Below the pieces are notes generated by a model that saw only the letters and a list, made by a program, of their open reading frames with translations, had not been told where the DNA came from and made no database searches. Below are positions 21,629 through 33,197 of a stretch of DNA of 64,000 nt, piece after piece. The stretch's first letter is position 1, and each line of letters begins with the position of its first letter. The DNA comes from Liopterus haemorrhoidalis (lineage: Eukaryota > Arthropoda > Insecta > Coleoptera > Dytiscidae): positions 27,503,753 to 27,567,752 of the forward strand of contig OZ020625.1 of NCBI GenBank assembly GCA_963971575.1. The letters run 5' to 3'. The translations under genes were made by a program, and so were the position numbers.

Positions 21629-22489
21629 CATGTGTTTATCTCGTATTTGTAAATCCAAATACCAAGAGCATTTGAAATACAATATTTTAAGTACCATAAA
21701 GTAATTGAAATACTTTTTGAAATACTTTATTTCAACTCTGACTAGGCCTAAATAAATTCATGTAGAAAATTTCGTCTTTATCTTCATGACGATATTCTAT
21801 TTTTCTCAAAGAGTTTCTTTGTCATTCATTTCATGAATGAATATAAAGGGTGGGGCGTAAGTGACTGTAATCAATGGAAAATTATTCTTAGTAAAGAGCG
21901 AAAAAAAGCTTTTGCTTGCGTCATAAGATGTCGTTTTCTCGCAGACGTATTAGGTTCAATAAACATCTAGAATACTTAGCTTTTATTTGTCTCATATATT
22001 AGGCTAGTTACCTGGACAGTAGCGTACACTCTATTTTATTATTATTTATTTTTACTTTTTTTGAGACCGTAATACTTGTATATTTTTTTCTATTCAAGCT
22101 AACAATAAGATCTTTTTTAGTTAGGAAAAAAACATTGTTGTAGAAATATAAAATATGTTGAATATGGTGGAATAATAATTTCTCCACGACCAATATAGAA
22201 TTTACCAATTTTGACTACAGAAAGTTAATATTCTAACACAAGAGTTGGAATGTTATTCTAAAGCACTTATCTTCTTATGCATTTTGCGTGTATTTCATTC
22301 CATCACTTGTTATGGAATAACTATTCTATATTTGTTTTGTAGGGTTACAGTAAAATATATGCAATATTTACATTAAATAAATGCAACATAACCAGAGCCG
22401 CAGTAAGAAAAACTTGCGCTAGGGGCAAAACTGTGTTTTGGCGCCTCTGGCAAAAAAAAGGTGGTCCTCACTTCCCAAAATCCAAGTGA
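21629..22489. other. Unassigned sequence; hAT-like minisatellite piece
   Basis: Most is unrecognised. 22450-22492 contains GGTCCTCACTTCCCAAAATC, related in reverse to the minisatellite unit at 7290-7650. Confidence 0.4.
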
Positions 22490-22655
22490 TTTCCAAGTGG
22501 CAAGGCCAGTTGGCAAACTGCGGCATAGTGTGGACGTGACCGTTGGCACATGCCATCGTGCCAACGGTGAGTGGGGACGTGCCAACTGGCATCACGCGGC
22601 TTTAGGCTTAAATTCAGGTTGTGATTCAGACGCATATGAGCAACGTTGTTTATAG

Positions 22656-22858
22656 ATGGAGTGGACAAACGAAAAAGTGTTTAATTTCATCGATTTGTAC
22701 CGGGATCGTCCTGTTTTGTGGGACTGTCGTTTAAAGGACTATAAAGACAGGAATAAGAGATGTGACGCTCTATTGGAAATTGCGGTTAGTTTTGGAGTAC
22801 AAAAAGAAGAATTTGATAGAAAAATCAAAAACTTGGTGTGTCATTTTTCGCGCGAAAT
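22656..22858 (+). CDS. MADF-domain protein of a Harbinger element (partial)
   Basis: ATG at 22656; the protein starts MEWTNEKVFNFIDLYRDRPV, then LWDCRLKDYKDRNKR and FDRKIKNLVCHFSREINQ. This is a nearly complete MADF (Myb/SANT-like, Adf-1 type) DNA-binding domain, with the aromatic FI-LYR-P-LWD core. In PIF/Harbinger transposons the MADF or Myb partner binds the ends and helps the nuclease. The reading frame runs directly into HINE-C, so the C-terminus is lost. A host MADF gene is less likely, because a Harbinger transposase fragment faces it at 23714. Confidence 0.75.
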
Positions 22859-23399
22859 AAACCAGTGGCGAAAGGAAACCTCCGCTAGACTTGCCCTCCC
22901 ATAAAAAAAATATTTAAAAAAAAATGTAAACTAAAAAAAAAAAAATTTTTAAATATTTAGATAAATCTTCAAAAATACATCAAATTATGTTCTATACAAA
23001 TTTTTGTCCAAGGCTTGCTTTACTAGTTACGAATTAATTATCATGACCATGGAAACGTTATAAGTATGAAAAAATTGAGACTTGGAAAATTTTTAAATAA
23101 TTTTACAAAAAAAATTCAAAATTTTTCGTTTTATCAAAAAACGTCTCAAATAAAAGTTATTAGTTATTGCATTTATAGTAACTTTTGTTCAATAAATTTT
23201 TTCGAAATATTTTTCTGTTGCTAAATATTCGCAAAAATATTAAAATCGACACGAGTAAACTCCCATTTCTAGTCAACCGATTTTCATAAAAAACAATAGG
23301 GTTCTTCCCATTTAATAGGAGAATTTTTTAGTACCAGAACGAACTCTTTAAGTTAAACCGTTTTTGAGTTATCGTGTATACACACAGACAGACAGACAG

Positions 23400-23431
<32 letters not shown>

Positions 23432-23564
23432 GGACGGCACTTCGAAAATAGGTTTTTTGGATTCCCTGGACCATGAAACGTGGTCATCCGTCAAAATCTC
23501 GACATCGAAAATTTTCGCGATTACAATACTTGCCCCTTATATATTAAGGTCGGGCAAGTAAAAA
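22855..23564 (-). mobile_element. HINE-C copy C1 (Helentron-like)
   Basis: The left end carries AACCAGTGGCG, a stem formed by CCTCCGC with its partner, and GACTTGCCC. The right end carries the inverted partner GGGCAAGT. A CAGA then CA microsatellite lies at 23384-23428. It interrupts the MADF frame. Confidence 0.6.
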
Positions 23565-23565
23565 G

Positions 23566-23714
23566 AGAGGGAATGTAATAAGTCCGGTGCGTGATCTACT
23601 TTGAAGACTTGGACGTACCCAAAACAGTCGTTTGCGCTGTTTGCGTATTTTTTCTTCACTGTCAAGTATGATAACAGCAGCTGAAGCAATTAGTAAATCT
23701 TCCTCGGTGAACAT
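23566..23714 (-). pseudogene. Harbinger transposase N-terminal fragment
   Basis: The minus strand from ATG reads MFTEEDLLIASAAVIILDSE and RKQRKRLFWVRPSLQSRS. The basic stretch followed by FWVRP is a typical start of HARBI1-like transposases. The frame is lost at the HINE-C insertion. It faces the MADF gene, so the two genes were convergent. Confidence 0.65.
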
Positions 23715-23846
23715 TGTGCGACTAAACTAAATGCCAACACAGATGTGGACGTGTATACAGCCACTGGCTTTGCCAGTTGGCTTTGCCAGTTGGCATTGCC
23801 AGCTGGCCTTGCCAACTGGCAAACTGCGGCATAGTGGGGATGCGCC

Positions 23847-24504
23847 TTAAGGGTTCTGAACTTCGGTCTTGATATACCGTTCGAGGTACCATTCTCTCAT
23901 TACCCTTGTGCGTACCATTGGTTTTTGGGGGATTGGTACGTCGAACTGTATGATTGCTCCGGATTTCATTGCTTATTTTTGGGTTTTTTCACTGATTTAG
24001 TTGGATGTGAAGTTTGATGATTTTAAGAGTTATTAGAGCATCATGTTGTACAGGGAGTGACACTGTCAACCTTGCGATTTGTGCGTACCAGGTTGTCAGG
24101 GTGGATAGAGAGACTGCCTGTCATATTGATGCGTTGGTCGGTCTTACGTTCATTCTTTATTTATTGAATCTTTGTTAATCTTGGACATTAGTATATTTAT
24201 ATCTAGTCTTGTTTGATATGTAAATTTAATTAATAGTCACTACCTATGGTCATCATAGTATTATATTCAAAATTTAATTCCTGTTTTTCCTATTTTCTGT
24301 ATACTTCAAGTTCATATATTGTCATATGATTGTCTGCAATTTCACCATCCTTGGAGATGATTGATGTACAGTTTGTTAGATTTACGTTTAACTAACATAG
24401 CACCTGAAGAAGCCAACAATGTTGTTGGTGAAACGTTGTGTTGTTTAAAATAAACGCTACTTGTCCAAAAAGCTGAATGAAATTATTTCCTAATTCTACC
24501 ATTA
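23847..24504. other. Unassigned; retroelement-like 3' end with hammerhead-like core
   Basis: 24404-24434 reads CTGAAGA, then a perfect-with-wobble stem (GCCAACA and TGTTGGT), then GAAAC, followed by AATAAA. This resembles the ribozyme core seen in Penelope-like retroelements, but partner strands for a complete ribozyme were not found. 24487-24504 is the left target duplication of the next LINE. Confidence 0.35.
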
Positions 24505-25403
24505 GGGCGGCGAAGTATGAGGAGAAAATCAGGAGGGACGAAAGAAGGAAGATAATAAGAGAATGCTGGGAAGAAAGAATGAAGGAAGAACAAAAAGGTA
24601 AACTGTCGGAATGGGGAGAAACAAGGAAAGAGTACTATTGGAGATGTGGGATGGACATAAGGGAAGCTGAGCGAAAGAGAAATGAAGGAAGAAACATAGT
24701 AGAAGAATTGAGAAGGAGAGACAAGGAGGTACAGGAGCAGGAAAGAACAGTAAGAATAGACAATTCAAGGAATGTGAAAAGGTATAGGGAGATAAGGACG
24801 GTAGGAATACCTAAATATTTGAAAGGGTGGAGAGGAAAGGCAGGGGGCAGAGTTAGAAGGATTGCCAGATTAAGATGCGGAAATGAAGAACGGAGTAGTA
24901 GATATTGGGCAAAACCGGAGGATAGGGTATGCAGAATGTGTAGAGAGGAGGAAGAATCCTTGGAACACCTTACAAAAAGATGTGGAAATATGACAAAATG
25001 GGAGGGAGAGATAAAGGAGCTGTTGAGTGAAGAAGGAAAGGGAGAAAGGTGGGCGAGAGTACTCGAGGAAAGAAGGAAGGAATGCGGAGAGGTAAGACAG
25101 AACTGAGTACAGGAAGGAAGAAAGAGGCAATGGAGGAGGAAAGAAAAGAGGGAAGAGAAGCGAAGAAAGAGGGGAAGAAGAACTGGAGTCAAGAAGGAAG
25201 GAGACCGGAGACGGAAGCCGAAAAGAGATTACGAAGAAAGAGATGAACACCGGAGGTAGAAGGTAGAAGAAGAAGAAGAAGAAAGAAAATCATAAAATTA
25301 TATTATATTATTTTATTTTATTATATTATTATGATCATTTTTTCTCAATGTAATAGTTAAAACCCTATACGCCGCAAGGCCTAGGGGAAATAAAGAATTA
25401 TTA
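24505..25403 (+). mobile_element. 5'-truncated LINE with 18-bp target duplication
   Basis: The flanking repeat TTCCTAATTCTACCATTA is perfect (24487-24504, 25404-25421). The 3' tail ends AATAAAGAATTATTATT, as is common in insect LINEs with TTA tails. Only the C-terminal coding part and the 3' UTR are present. Confidence 0.88.
24507..25106 (+). pseudogene. LINE ORF2 C-terminal region with zinc knuckle
   Basis: An open stretch of about 200 residues, very rich in Glu, Arg and Lys. It contains RLRCGNEERSSRYWAKPED and a CCHC motif C-R-M-C-(7)-H-(4)-C, typical of the end of Jockey/R1-related LINE polyproteins. The first ten codons of the open frame (24477-24504) come from target DNA, so the apparent ATG is not a real start. 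Reverse transcriptase and endonuclease domains are missing through 5' truncation. Confidence 0.75.
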
Positions 25404-25421
25404 TTCCTAATTCTACCATTA

Positions 25422-26189
25422 TACAAAATTGGACGTTAAATACTATTCTATTAATTTGTTATGTAAAATAAATTATTTGTTAAGATAAACTGTTTGTTAA
25501 AATAATTATTTGTTAATTTTATTTTTCTTTCTGGTGGTCGTGGAGAAAATAGGGTCTGTGACTCGGTTGGAAGAGAAAAAAAAAGAGAGAAAATCATCAG
25601 AACGTATTATAAAATATCAAATGTAAACATAGTTTTATTTAGCGATACCAATACAAATGTCCCTATATTAAATAAACACTTTTAAAATGTGTAAATCTTC
25701 AAAATGACTATCGAACACAAACTAAAGGCTTCAAAAGGTATGTTTTAGTAAAATAAAAGAGTGAAGAGCAATATTAGTCTATAATTCACATGCAAAAAAA
25801 TCGATTTAGTTATTTTTTCGCCACTAAGTTTGTCATTGAAGTTATGACGCAAAATGACTAATTGCGTTGATTAAACGACTGACCTATACTAGCTTTATCC
25901 GTCATTGCCTTTTTGGTTGTACGCTACTGTATTCTTAAGTGATACTTATATAAAACAGATAGTATTATTGGATATTGATTGCTATAGCCAAGCCACTAGC
26001 CCTTCGAAAACTGTTAATATTGAGTTCAAGCATATTAAAATGGTTTCCTCAATTCTCATGATAGAATCAGCATTAATATCACCAAAGGGAAATGAACTTT
26101 GAGCTTAAAACCTATAAATTGATTATATCAATGTTTTTAGACTAGGTTTCAAGGTTATTGGAACATGCCGTATTGGATAAAGCTAATCT
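25422..26189. other. Unassigned; shares a block with 63095-63180
   Basis: About 80 bp at 25808-25890 (TTATTTTTTCGCCACTAAGT and onward) is repeated at 63099-63180. No coding region was recognised. Confidence 0.45.
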
Positions 26190-27774
26190 ATCCGGGATCT
26201 TATGCGTTCAGATCGTCCGTTGACAGTCAGAATGATCGGGGAAGAGTTGAATTTGACTCACACTACCGTTCATCAGATTTTGACCAATTAATTGGGGATG
26301 ACAATGCGCCTTGTCACACAACAATTTCAATAAACGAGTTTTTGGCCATTCTTGTGGCTCCTCAGCCTCCTTATTCGCCTGACTTGAGTCTTTGTGACTT
26401 TACCTCTTCCCAAGATTGAAAAATCACCTCAAGGGACGTCATTTTGGGACACTCTAAAACATTCAAACGTCCATAACCGACCGGCTGAAAGCTATTCCAG
26501 TATCCGAGTTCCAGCACTAGGGTTATACATCGAAGGCAAAACATCGAAGGAAAAACATCGATGTATCGGAAACATCGATGTTTATTAATATTAAAAAAAG
26601 CTATTTATTTATATTATATAGGTTTTATTTAATAATGTAAAGATAAAATACGAAAAAAGTAACATATAATACACAAAAAGCATTTATTAGATTTTGAAAT
26701 AGAAATATTCCTTTTTAATAGTATTTATTTTTATACATTAACATTATTATACCCAATATAATAATTCTAATTTGTACCTACAGTCTATTCCAAACGATTA
26801 GGCGGAACTAACCGCATTTTCATTTTTGTAATTTGTCATTAGATATTTTTTTATATATTGAAGTTGACTTTTCCTGAACAAAATGATCAAAAGCTTCAAT
26901 CAATCGGTAAAAGTAACTAGAATTGAAAATCTAGTTCCGCCTAAACCAAAGGAACAGACCTTACTATTTTTACATTTCTAAAATGAAATATTGGATTTTA
27001 TTACAATACTAATATAGTAATCTTAATGTTAATTTTATATTATTTAACATAAAAATAACACTGTCATACACAATTATTTTTATACTTTTTTAAGTTGAAA
27101 TAAAGTTTCTTTGGTTTAAGCTGAACAAGATTTTCAATTCTAGTTACTTTTACCGATTAATTGAAGCTTTTGATCAATTTATTCAGGAAAAGCCAACTTC
27201 AATATATAAAAAAATAGCTAGACAACTTACAAAAATCCAGGGATTGGAGGAATAACAACTGGGAAAGTGTCAACAAGACTCAAAAAGAAAAAGTGTGTTG
27301 GCGTCGTTGGTCGTTCGCATTGTTTGCATTAGAAGTTTCTTCTTATTTTTTCGTATTCTGTTAACTGCTAAGAAGAATAAGAACTAATACTATTAATATT
27401 GTTATATCACAATAGATAGCGCTTATATTTTGTGTACTAATTTTAATAAAAATTAAATTTTTAAGATTCCAGCGCCTCTAGCGTTAGTTTCTGAATTTCA
27501 AAGTTTAAACATCGACATCGGTAGTAGACATCGATGTTTTATAGATACTATCGCCAGCTGACCATCGATGGTAAAAACATCGATGTTTTCAATACATCGA
27601 TGTTTTTTTCCCATCCCTATCCAGCACTGCTATGAGGATTGGAAGAACCGTCTCCAGCGCTGTGTGGCTTCCCAAGGAAGTTATTTTGAGGGAGACAATA
27701 TTGAATTAGAATTCTATTCGAATATTTTTTTTTTTTTTTAAATCAGTCCAGTTACTTAATTTACACTTTTCGTA
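26190..27774 (+). mobile_element. Mariner remnant (same family as 14907), split by hAT
   Basis: It starts inside the gene (GDLMRSDRP-like DNA, then MIGEELNL) and continues through DDNAPCHTT, PPYSPDLSLC and GDNIE to the right end AATCAGTCCAGTTACTTAAT. The middle of the gene is deleted as in the 14907 copy, and several frameshifts are present. The hAT at 26518 interrupts it. Confidence 0.75.
26518..27619. mobile_element. hAT element with ATCGATG arrays, 1102 bp
   Basis: The ends are TAGGGTTATACATCGAAGG and the inverted form of TAGGGATGGGAAAAAAACAT. The 8-bp flank TCCAGCAC is perfect (26510-26517, 27620-27627). ACATCGATGT motifs cluster near both ends. The interior, with a large inverted AT-rich segment (about 26800-26960 and 27100-27230), shows no transposase. 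Confidence 0.92.
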
Positions 27775-28440
27775 GATGAGTGTTTTATTAATTTTATTGT
27801 ATTCTGCTCGATTTTTGGCTGCTAGATTTTCTAGTTTATCTCCACGCTAATAATTGCATCTGTCCTCTGCTTCCATTGATCCGGCTATGTCAGGGAGGGA
27901 TTAAGTTAGGAACTTTGAAGTATACTTACTCCCGTTGCCCTCTGGGAATTTCACTATTTTTTACACTCCGATGGAATAGTTGTAACTTTTTTAATCTAGA
28001 ACTACACTGCGGTCTTGTTGAAAGTTTGTACAATGTTTCAACTTAATTGAAAGAAGAAAATGAATTGAAGGAAACAGGTGTTGAAAACTAGGAAACATTT
28101 AAAAATTATTAAGAAGAAAAACAACATAGTATTGTTAGTTATTATTTTATTAATATTATTTCTGTATTAATAAAGATTTAAAAGCCACATTAATAATCCT
28201 TGTAACCAAAAGTATTACTAAAATCGATAGATTCAGTTGTAGGCTCTCGTTGAAACATGTTGAATAACAGGAAAATATAATAAAACACTAGGGTAGTTTC
28301 AAAGAATAAAACAAGTTTATTTGATACGTATTTCGGCCTATGAAGCCATCTTCAAAAATACAAAGGATTTAAAGAAATACTTTCAATAAATAGAAAATTA
28401 ACAAACTATTAGAGAGGAGAGGGTATTGGAACCAATGTGT
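27775..28440. other. Unassigned; retroelement-like end near 28320-28360
   Basis: On the minus strand 28335-28355 reads GAAGATGGCTTCATAGGCCG followed by AAATACG and AATAAA, the same layout as at 24404. It may be a 3' end of a Penelope-like or related retroelement. Nothing else was recognised. Confidence 0.35.
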
Positions 28441-31420
28441 TGATTGACGTGCAACGGTTGGTTACACGGATGTACACATTTAAAAATTATATTGACGTAC
28501 CACGGTTGGTTGCATGGATGTACACATTTAAAAAATTAGATTGACGTGCAACGGTTGGTTACATGGATGTACTAAATTAAAAATTAGATTGACGTACAAC
28601 GGTTGGTTATGTGGATGTACTTATTTAAAAATTGGATTGAAGTGCAACGGTTGGTTACATGGATGTACACATTTAAAATTATATTGACGTACCACGGTTG
28701 GTTGCATGGATGTTATCATTTAAAAATTATATTGACGTACCACGGTTGGTTGCATGGATGTACACATTTAAAAATTTGATTGACGTGCTATGGTTGGTTA
28801 CATGGATGTACACATTTAAAAATTAAATTGACGTGCCATGGTTGGTTACATGGATGTACACATTTAAAAATTATATTGACGTACCACGGTTGGTTACATG
28901 GATGTACTAATTTAAAAGTTAGATTGACGTGCCACGGTTGGTTGCATGGATGTACACATTTAAAAATTAGATTGACGTGCCACGGTTGGTTGCATTGATG
29001 TACACATTTAAAAATTTGATTGACGTGCCACGGTTGGTTACATGGATGTACACATTTAAAAATTAGATTGACGTGCCACGGTTGGTTGCATGGATGTACA
29101 CACTTAATAATTTGATTGACGTGCAACGGTTGGTTACACGGATGTACACATTTAAAAATTAGATTGCCGTACCACGGTTGGTTGCATGGATGTACACATT
29201 TAAAAATTAGATTGACGTGCCACGGTTGGTTGCATTGATGTACACATTTAAAAATTTGATTGACGTGCCACGGTTGGTTGCATGGATGTACACATTTAAA
29301 AATTTGATTGACGTGCCACGGTTGGTTGCATGGATGTACACATTTAAAAATTAGATTGACGTGCCACGGTTGGTTGCATGGATGTACACATTTAAAAATT
29401 AGATTGACGTGCAACGGTTGGTTACATGGATGTACACATTTAAAAATTAGATTGACGTGCCACGGTTGGTTGCATGGATGTACACATTTAAAAATTAGAT
29501 TGACGTGCAACGGTTGGTTACACGGATGTACACATTTAAAAATTAGATTGACGTGCCACGGTTGGTTGCATGGATGTACACATTTAAAAATTAGATTGAC
29601 GTGCCACGGTTGGTTGCATGGATGTACACATTTAAAAATTAGATTGACGTGCCACGGTTGGTTGCATGGATGTACACATTTAAAAATTAGATTGACGTGC
29701 CACGGTTGGTTGCATGGATGTACACATTTAAAAATTAGATTGACGTGCAACGGTTGGTTACATGGATGTACACATTTAAAAATTAGATTGACGTGCCACG
29801 GTTGGTTGCATGGATGTACACATTTAAAAATTAGATTGACGTGCAACGGTTGGTTACACGGATGTACACATTTAAAAATTAGATTGACGTGCCACGGTTG
29901 GTTGCATGGATGTACACATTTAAAAATTAGTTTGACGTACCACGGTTGGTTGCATGGATGTACACATTTAAAAATTAGATTGACGTGCCACGGTTGGTTG
30001 CATGGATGTACACATTTAAAAATTAGATTGACGTGCAACGGTTGGTTACACGGATGTACACATTTAAAAATTAGATTGACGTGCCACGGTTGGTTGCATG
30101 GATGTACACATTTAAAAATTAGATTGACGTACCACGGTTGGATGCATGGATGTACACATTTAAAAATTAGATTGACGTGCCAAGGTTGGTTACATGGATG
30201 TACACATTTAAAAATTAGATTGACGTGCCACGGTTGGTTGCATGGATGTACACATTTAAAAATTAGATTGACGTGCCACGGTTGGTTGCATGGATGTACA
30301 CATTTAAAAATTAGATTGACGTACCACGGTTGGTTGCATGGATGTACACACTTAAAAATTAGATTAACGTGCAACGGTCGTTTACATGGATGCACACATT
30401 TAAAATTTAGATTGACGTGCCACGGTTGGTTGCATGGATGTACACATTTAAAAATTAGATTGACGTACCACGGTTGGTTACATGGATGTACACATTTAAA
30501 AATTAGATTGACGTGCCATGGTTGGTTACATGGATGTACTAATTTAAAAATTAGATTGACGTGCAACGGTTGGTTAGATGGATGTACACATTTAAAAATT
30601 AGATTGACGTGCAACGGTTGGTTAGATGGATGTACACATTTAAAAATTAGATTGACGTGCCACGGTTGGTTGCATGGATGTACACATTTAAAAATTAGAT
30701 TGACGTACCACGGTTGGATGCATGGATGTACACATTTAAAAATTAGATTGACGTGCCAAGGTTGGTTACATGGATGTACACATTTAAAAATTAGATTGAC
30801 GTGCCACGGTTGGTTGCATGGATGTACACATTTAAAAATTAGATTGCCGTACCACGGTTGGTTGCATGGATGTACACATTTAAAAATTAGATTGACGTGC
30901 CACGGTTGGTTGCATTGATGTACACATTTAAAAATTAGATTGACGTACCACGGTTGGTTGCATGGATGTACACATTTAAAAATTAGATTGACGTGCCACG
31001 GTTGGTTGCATGGATGTACACATTTAAAAATTAGATTGACGTACCACGGTTGGTTGCATGGATGTACACACTTAAAAATTAGATTAACGTGCAACGGTCG
31101 TTTACATGGATGTACACATTTAAAATTTAGATTGACGTGCCACGGTTGGTTGCATGGATGTACACATTTAAAAATTAGATTGACGTACCACGGTTGGTTA
31201 CATGGATGTACACATTTAAAAATTAGATTGACGTGCCATGGTTGGTTACATGGATGTACTAATTTAAAAATTAGATTGACGTGCAACGGTTGGTTAGATG
31301 GATGTACACATTTAAAAATTAGATTGACGTGCAACGGTTGGTTAGATGGATGTAAACATTTAAAAATTAGATTGACGTGTCACGGTTGGTTGCATGGATA
31401 TACACATTTAAAATAAGATT
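28441..31420 (+). repeat. Satellite array, 48-bp unit, about 62 copies
   Basis: The unit is TTGACGTGCCACGGTTGGTT followed by GCATGGATGTACACATTTAA and AAATTAGA. Units vary at fixed positions (GTGCCACGG, GTGCAACGG, GTACCACGG; GCATGG, ACATGG, ACACGG). Because 48 is three times 16, both strands have very long open frames; the minus frame repeats HVNLIFKCVHPCNQPW about 53 times. These are a by-product of the period, with no start context, domain or signal peptide, so I do not call a gene. Blocks of variant units recur 12 and 15 units apart (30121 with 30697; 30349 with 31069), showing block duplication. Confidence 0.95.
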
Positions 31421-31457
31421 GACGTGCAGTGGTTGGTTACATGGATGTACACGATTA

Positions 31458-31552
31458 AAATGTGAACATCCGTGTAACCAACCGTGGCACGTCAATCTAA
31501 TTTTTAAATGTGTACATCCATGTAACCAACCGTTGCACGTCATTCTAATTTT
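31458..31552 (-). repeat. Two inverted satellite units at the array edge
   Basis: Immediately after the + oriented array, two units run in the opposite direction (ACATCCGTGTAACCAACCGT and ACATCCATGTAACCAACCGT), making a large palindrome at the boundary. Confidence 0.9.
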
Positions 31553-31942
31553 TCAATTTGTAGAAGAAAGTACATTGGCCGATTTCGAAAGAATATCTTT
31601 CTCAATCGGCAAATTTATACTTTTTGGGCTTGTTACACAATATACTATGAATTAGAAATAATAAAAATAAATATACGCAGATATATTAAGCTAGTTTAAT
31701 ACAATTTTAAATTATAAATAAGATTTTAAATATAGTTTTCCTTATTCAATTTTTTTAGGAGGAAACAGTCCCAACGCCATGCAGTTATAGCCGCCATTGG
31801 ACCGAAGACTTCCTCAATTCCATGGATAGATTCATACAATTACATTGACAACAGTAAAACATTGTAAATATCATGTATATATTTAATAAATTGTATTCTT
31901 GAAACCAGGATTTGTCTTTCAATCAAACCACCCACGTTACAA
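31553..31942. other. Unassigned; possible retroelement 3' end
   Basis: A purine tract (AGGAGGAAACA, 31757-31767) precedes about 175 bp with an AATAAA signal near 31886. This could be a polypurine tract with a solo LTR, but no second LTR was found. Confidence 0.25.
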
Positions 31943-32887
31943 CAGGGATGGATAACGTAACGTAACGATTCCCGATAACGTTATAATAACGATTCAACTA
32001 CAATTTTTAATACAATAACGTAACGATATAATAATAACGTTATATAACGTTATAATAACGAATAACGATTCATAAAAAGTTATTTTATAACGTTATTTTT
32101 TTTTTACACTGTACAGATCTCAAATACAGTAATACCTCACACATTACGGTAAATCGGTTCCGCTAATATATAGTGCTTTTTGAATCCATACTAATCGAGG
32201 CATGGAAACAAACAGTTTTGTCAAACAATAAATTAATATTTTTTTTTATCCGTACTATAGAAGCCGCTCTGTGCGATATATTACAGTATAAGTAATTTCA
32301 GTTACAATAAAAAAAAATCAGCTGTGGCCACCACAGGACCGACCGCCATCATAAAGTACTTATATAAATTACATTCTAGCAGCAGAGTAGAAATAACTTG
32401 ACCTAATATTTTTTAACAGAGATATTATTTATCATGACCATGGAAACGTTACATATAAATATGAAAAAATTGAGACTTGGAAAAAATTTCGAAAAATTTT
32501 ACAGAAATTATTCGAAATTTTTCGTTTTATCAAAAAACGTCTCAAATAAAAGTTATTAGTTATTGCTTTTATAGCAACTATTGTTTAATAATTTTTTTCG
32601 AAATATTTTTCTGTTGTGAAATATTCGCAAAAATCTTAAAATCTTTTTTAGATTTTTACCAAAAGTTGATCAACTCGTGCCACTGATGGCAGAAGTTTAA
32701 ATATGAAGTTTCATAAAAATCCTTTTAGCCGAATTTGCTCTGCACGTGTACACAGACAGACGGACAGACAGACGGACAGACAGACGGACAGACAGACGGA
32801 CAGACAGACGGACAGACAGACAGACGGACAGACAGACGGACAGACAGACGGACAGATAGACGGACAGACAGACGGACAGACAGACGG

Positions 32888-32922
<35 letters not shown>

Positions 32923-33189
32923 GACAGACAGACGGACAGACAGACGGACAGACAGACCGACAGACATCATGCTAAAAATAGTCAAAACGTTATGTAGGGA
33001 CCTCTATTCGTGGAGATCCATCGAAATCTCGAAACGTCAAAATTGGTATGATCACAATACCTCCCTTATATATGTTGGCGGTCGGTAAAAAATTATAACG
33101 TTATATAACATAACAATTAATTTTTTTAGCGTTATTTAATCGTTACGTTATTAAATAACGTAACGATTTGAAACGTTATCCCATCCCTG
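31943..33189. mobile_element. hAT element with ATAACGTTAT motifs, nested HINE-B
   Basis: The ends CAGGGATGGATAACG and CGTTATCCCATCCCTG are inverted, with perfect 8-bp flank CGTTACAA (31935-31942, 33190-33197). Both ends are dense in AACGTTAT and ACGTAACG motifs. HINE-B copy B2 fills the middle. Confidence 0.92.
32311..33092 (-). mobile_element. HINE-B copy B2
   Basis: It has the hairpin CTGTGGCCACCACAG, subterminal repeat ACCGACCGCC and its inverted partner GGCGGTCGGT, and a CAGA/CGGA microsatellite of about 210 bp (32749-32960). It is the longest intact copy of the family here and lies wholly inside the hAT element. Confidence 0.7.
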
Positions 33190-33197
33190 CGTTACAA

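Larger units (their letters stand above)
22490..23846. mobile_element. PIF/Harbinger element with two convergent genes, interrupted by HINE-C
   Basis: A MADF gene runs inward from the left and a transposase fragment runs inward from the right, the usual two-gene Harbinger organisation. Subterminal DNA on both sides carries CCAGTTGGCAAACTGCGGCA repeats. The right end reads GGGGATGCGCC followed by TTA. The left end could not be fixed. The central part is deleted and HINE-C copy C1 lies there. Confidence 0.65.

Noticed and set aside
24529..25250. Open frames of 126-185 codons on the minus strand, rich in Ser, Leu, Phe and Pro
   Set aside because: They are antisense shadows of the purine-rich LINE coding region, which has the recognisable zinc-knuckle motif on the plus strand.
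28788..31334. An 848-codon open frame on the minus strand, and 536- and 158-codon frames on the plus strand
   Set aside because: They are a by-product of the 48-bp satellite period, which is a multiple of three. No start context, domain or non-repeat sequence supports a protein.
28441..31552. CRISPR-like array
   Set aside because: Units are contiguous 48-bp repeats without spacers, in eukaryotic DNA, and no cas-like genes are near.
31757..31942. Solo LTR after a purine tract
   Set aside because: No second LTR, no clear TG...CA borders and no flanking duplication; left as unassigned.
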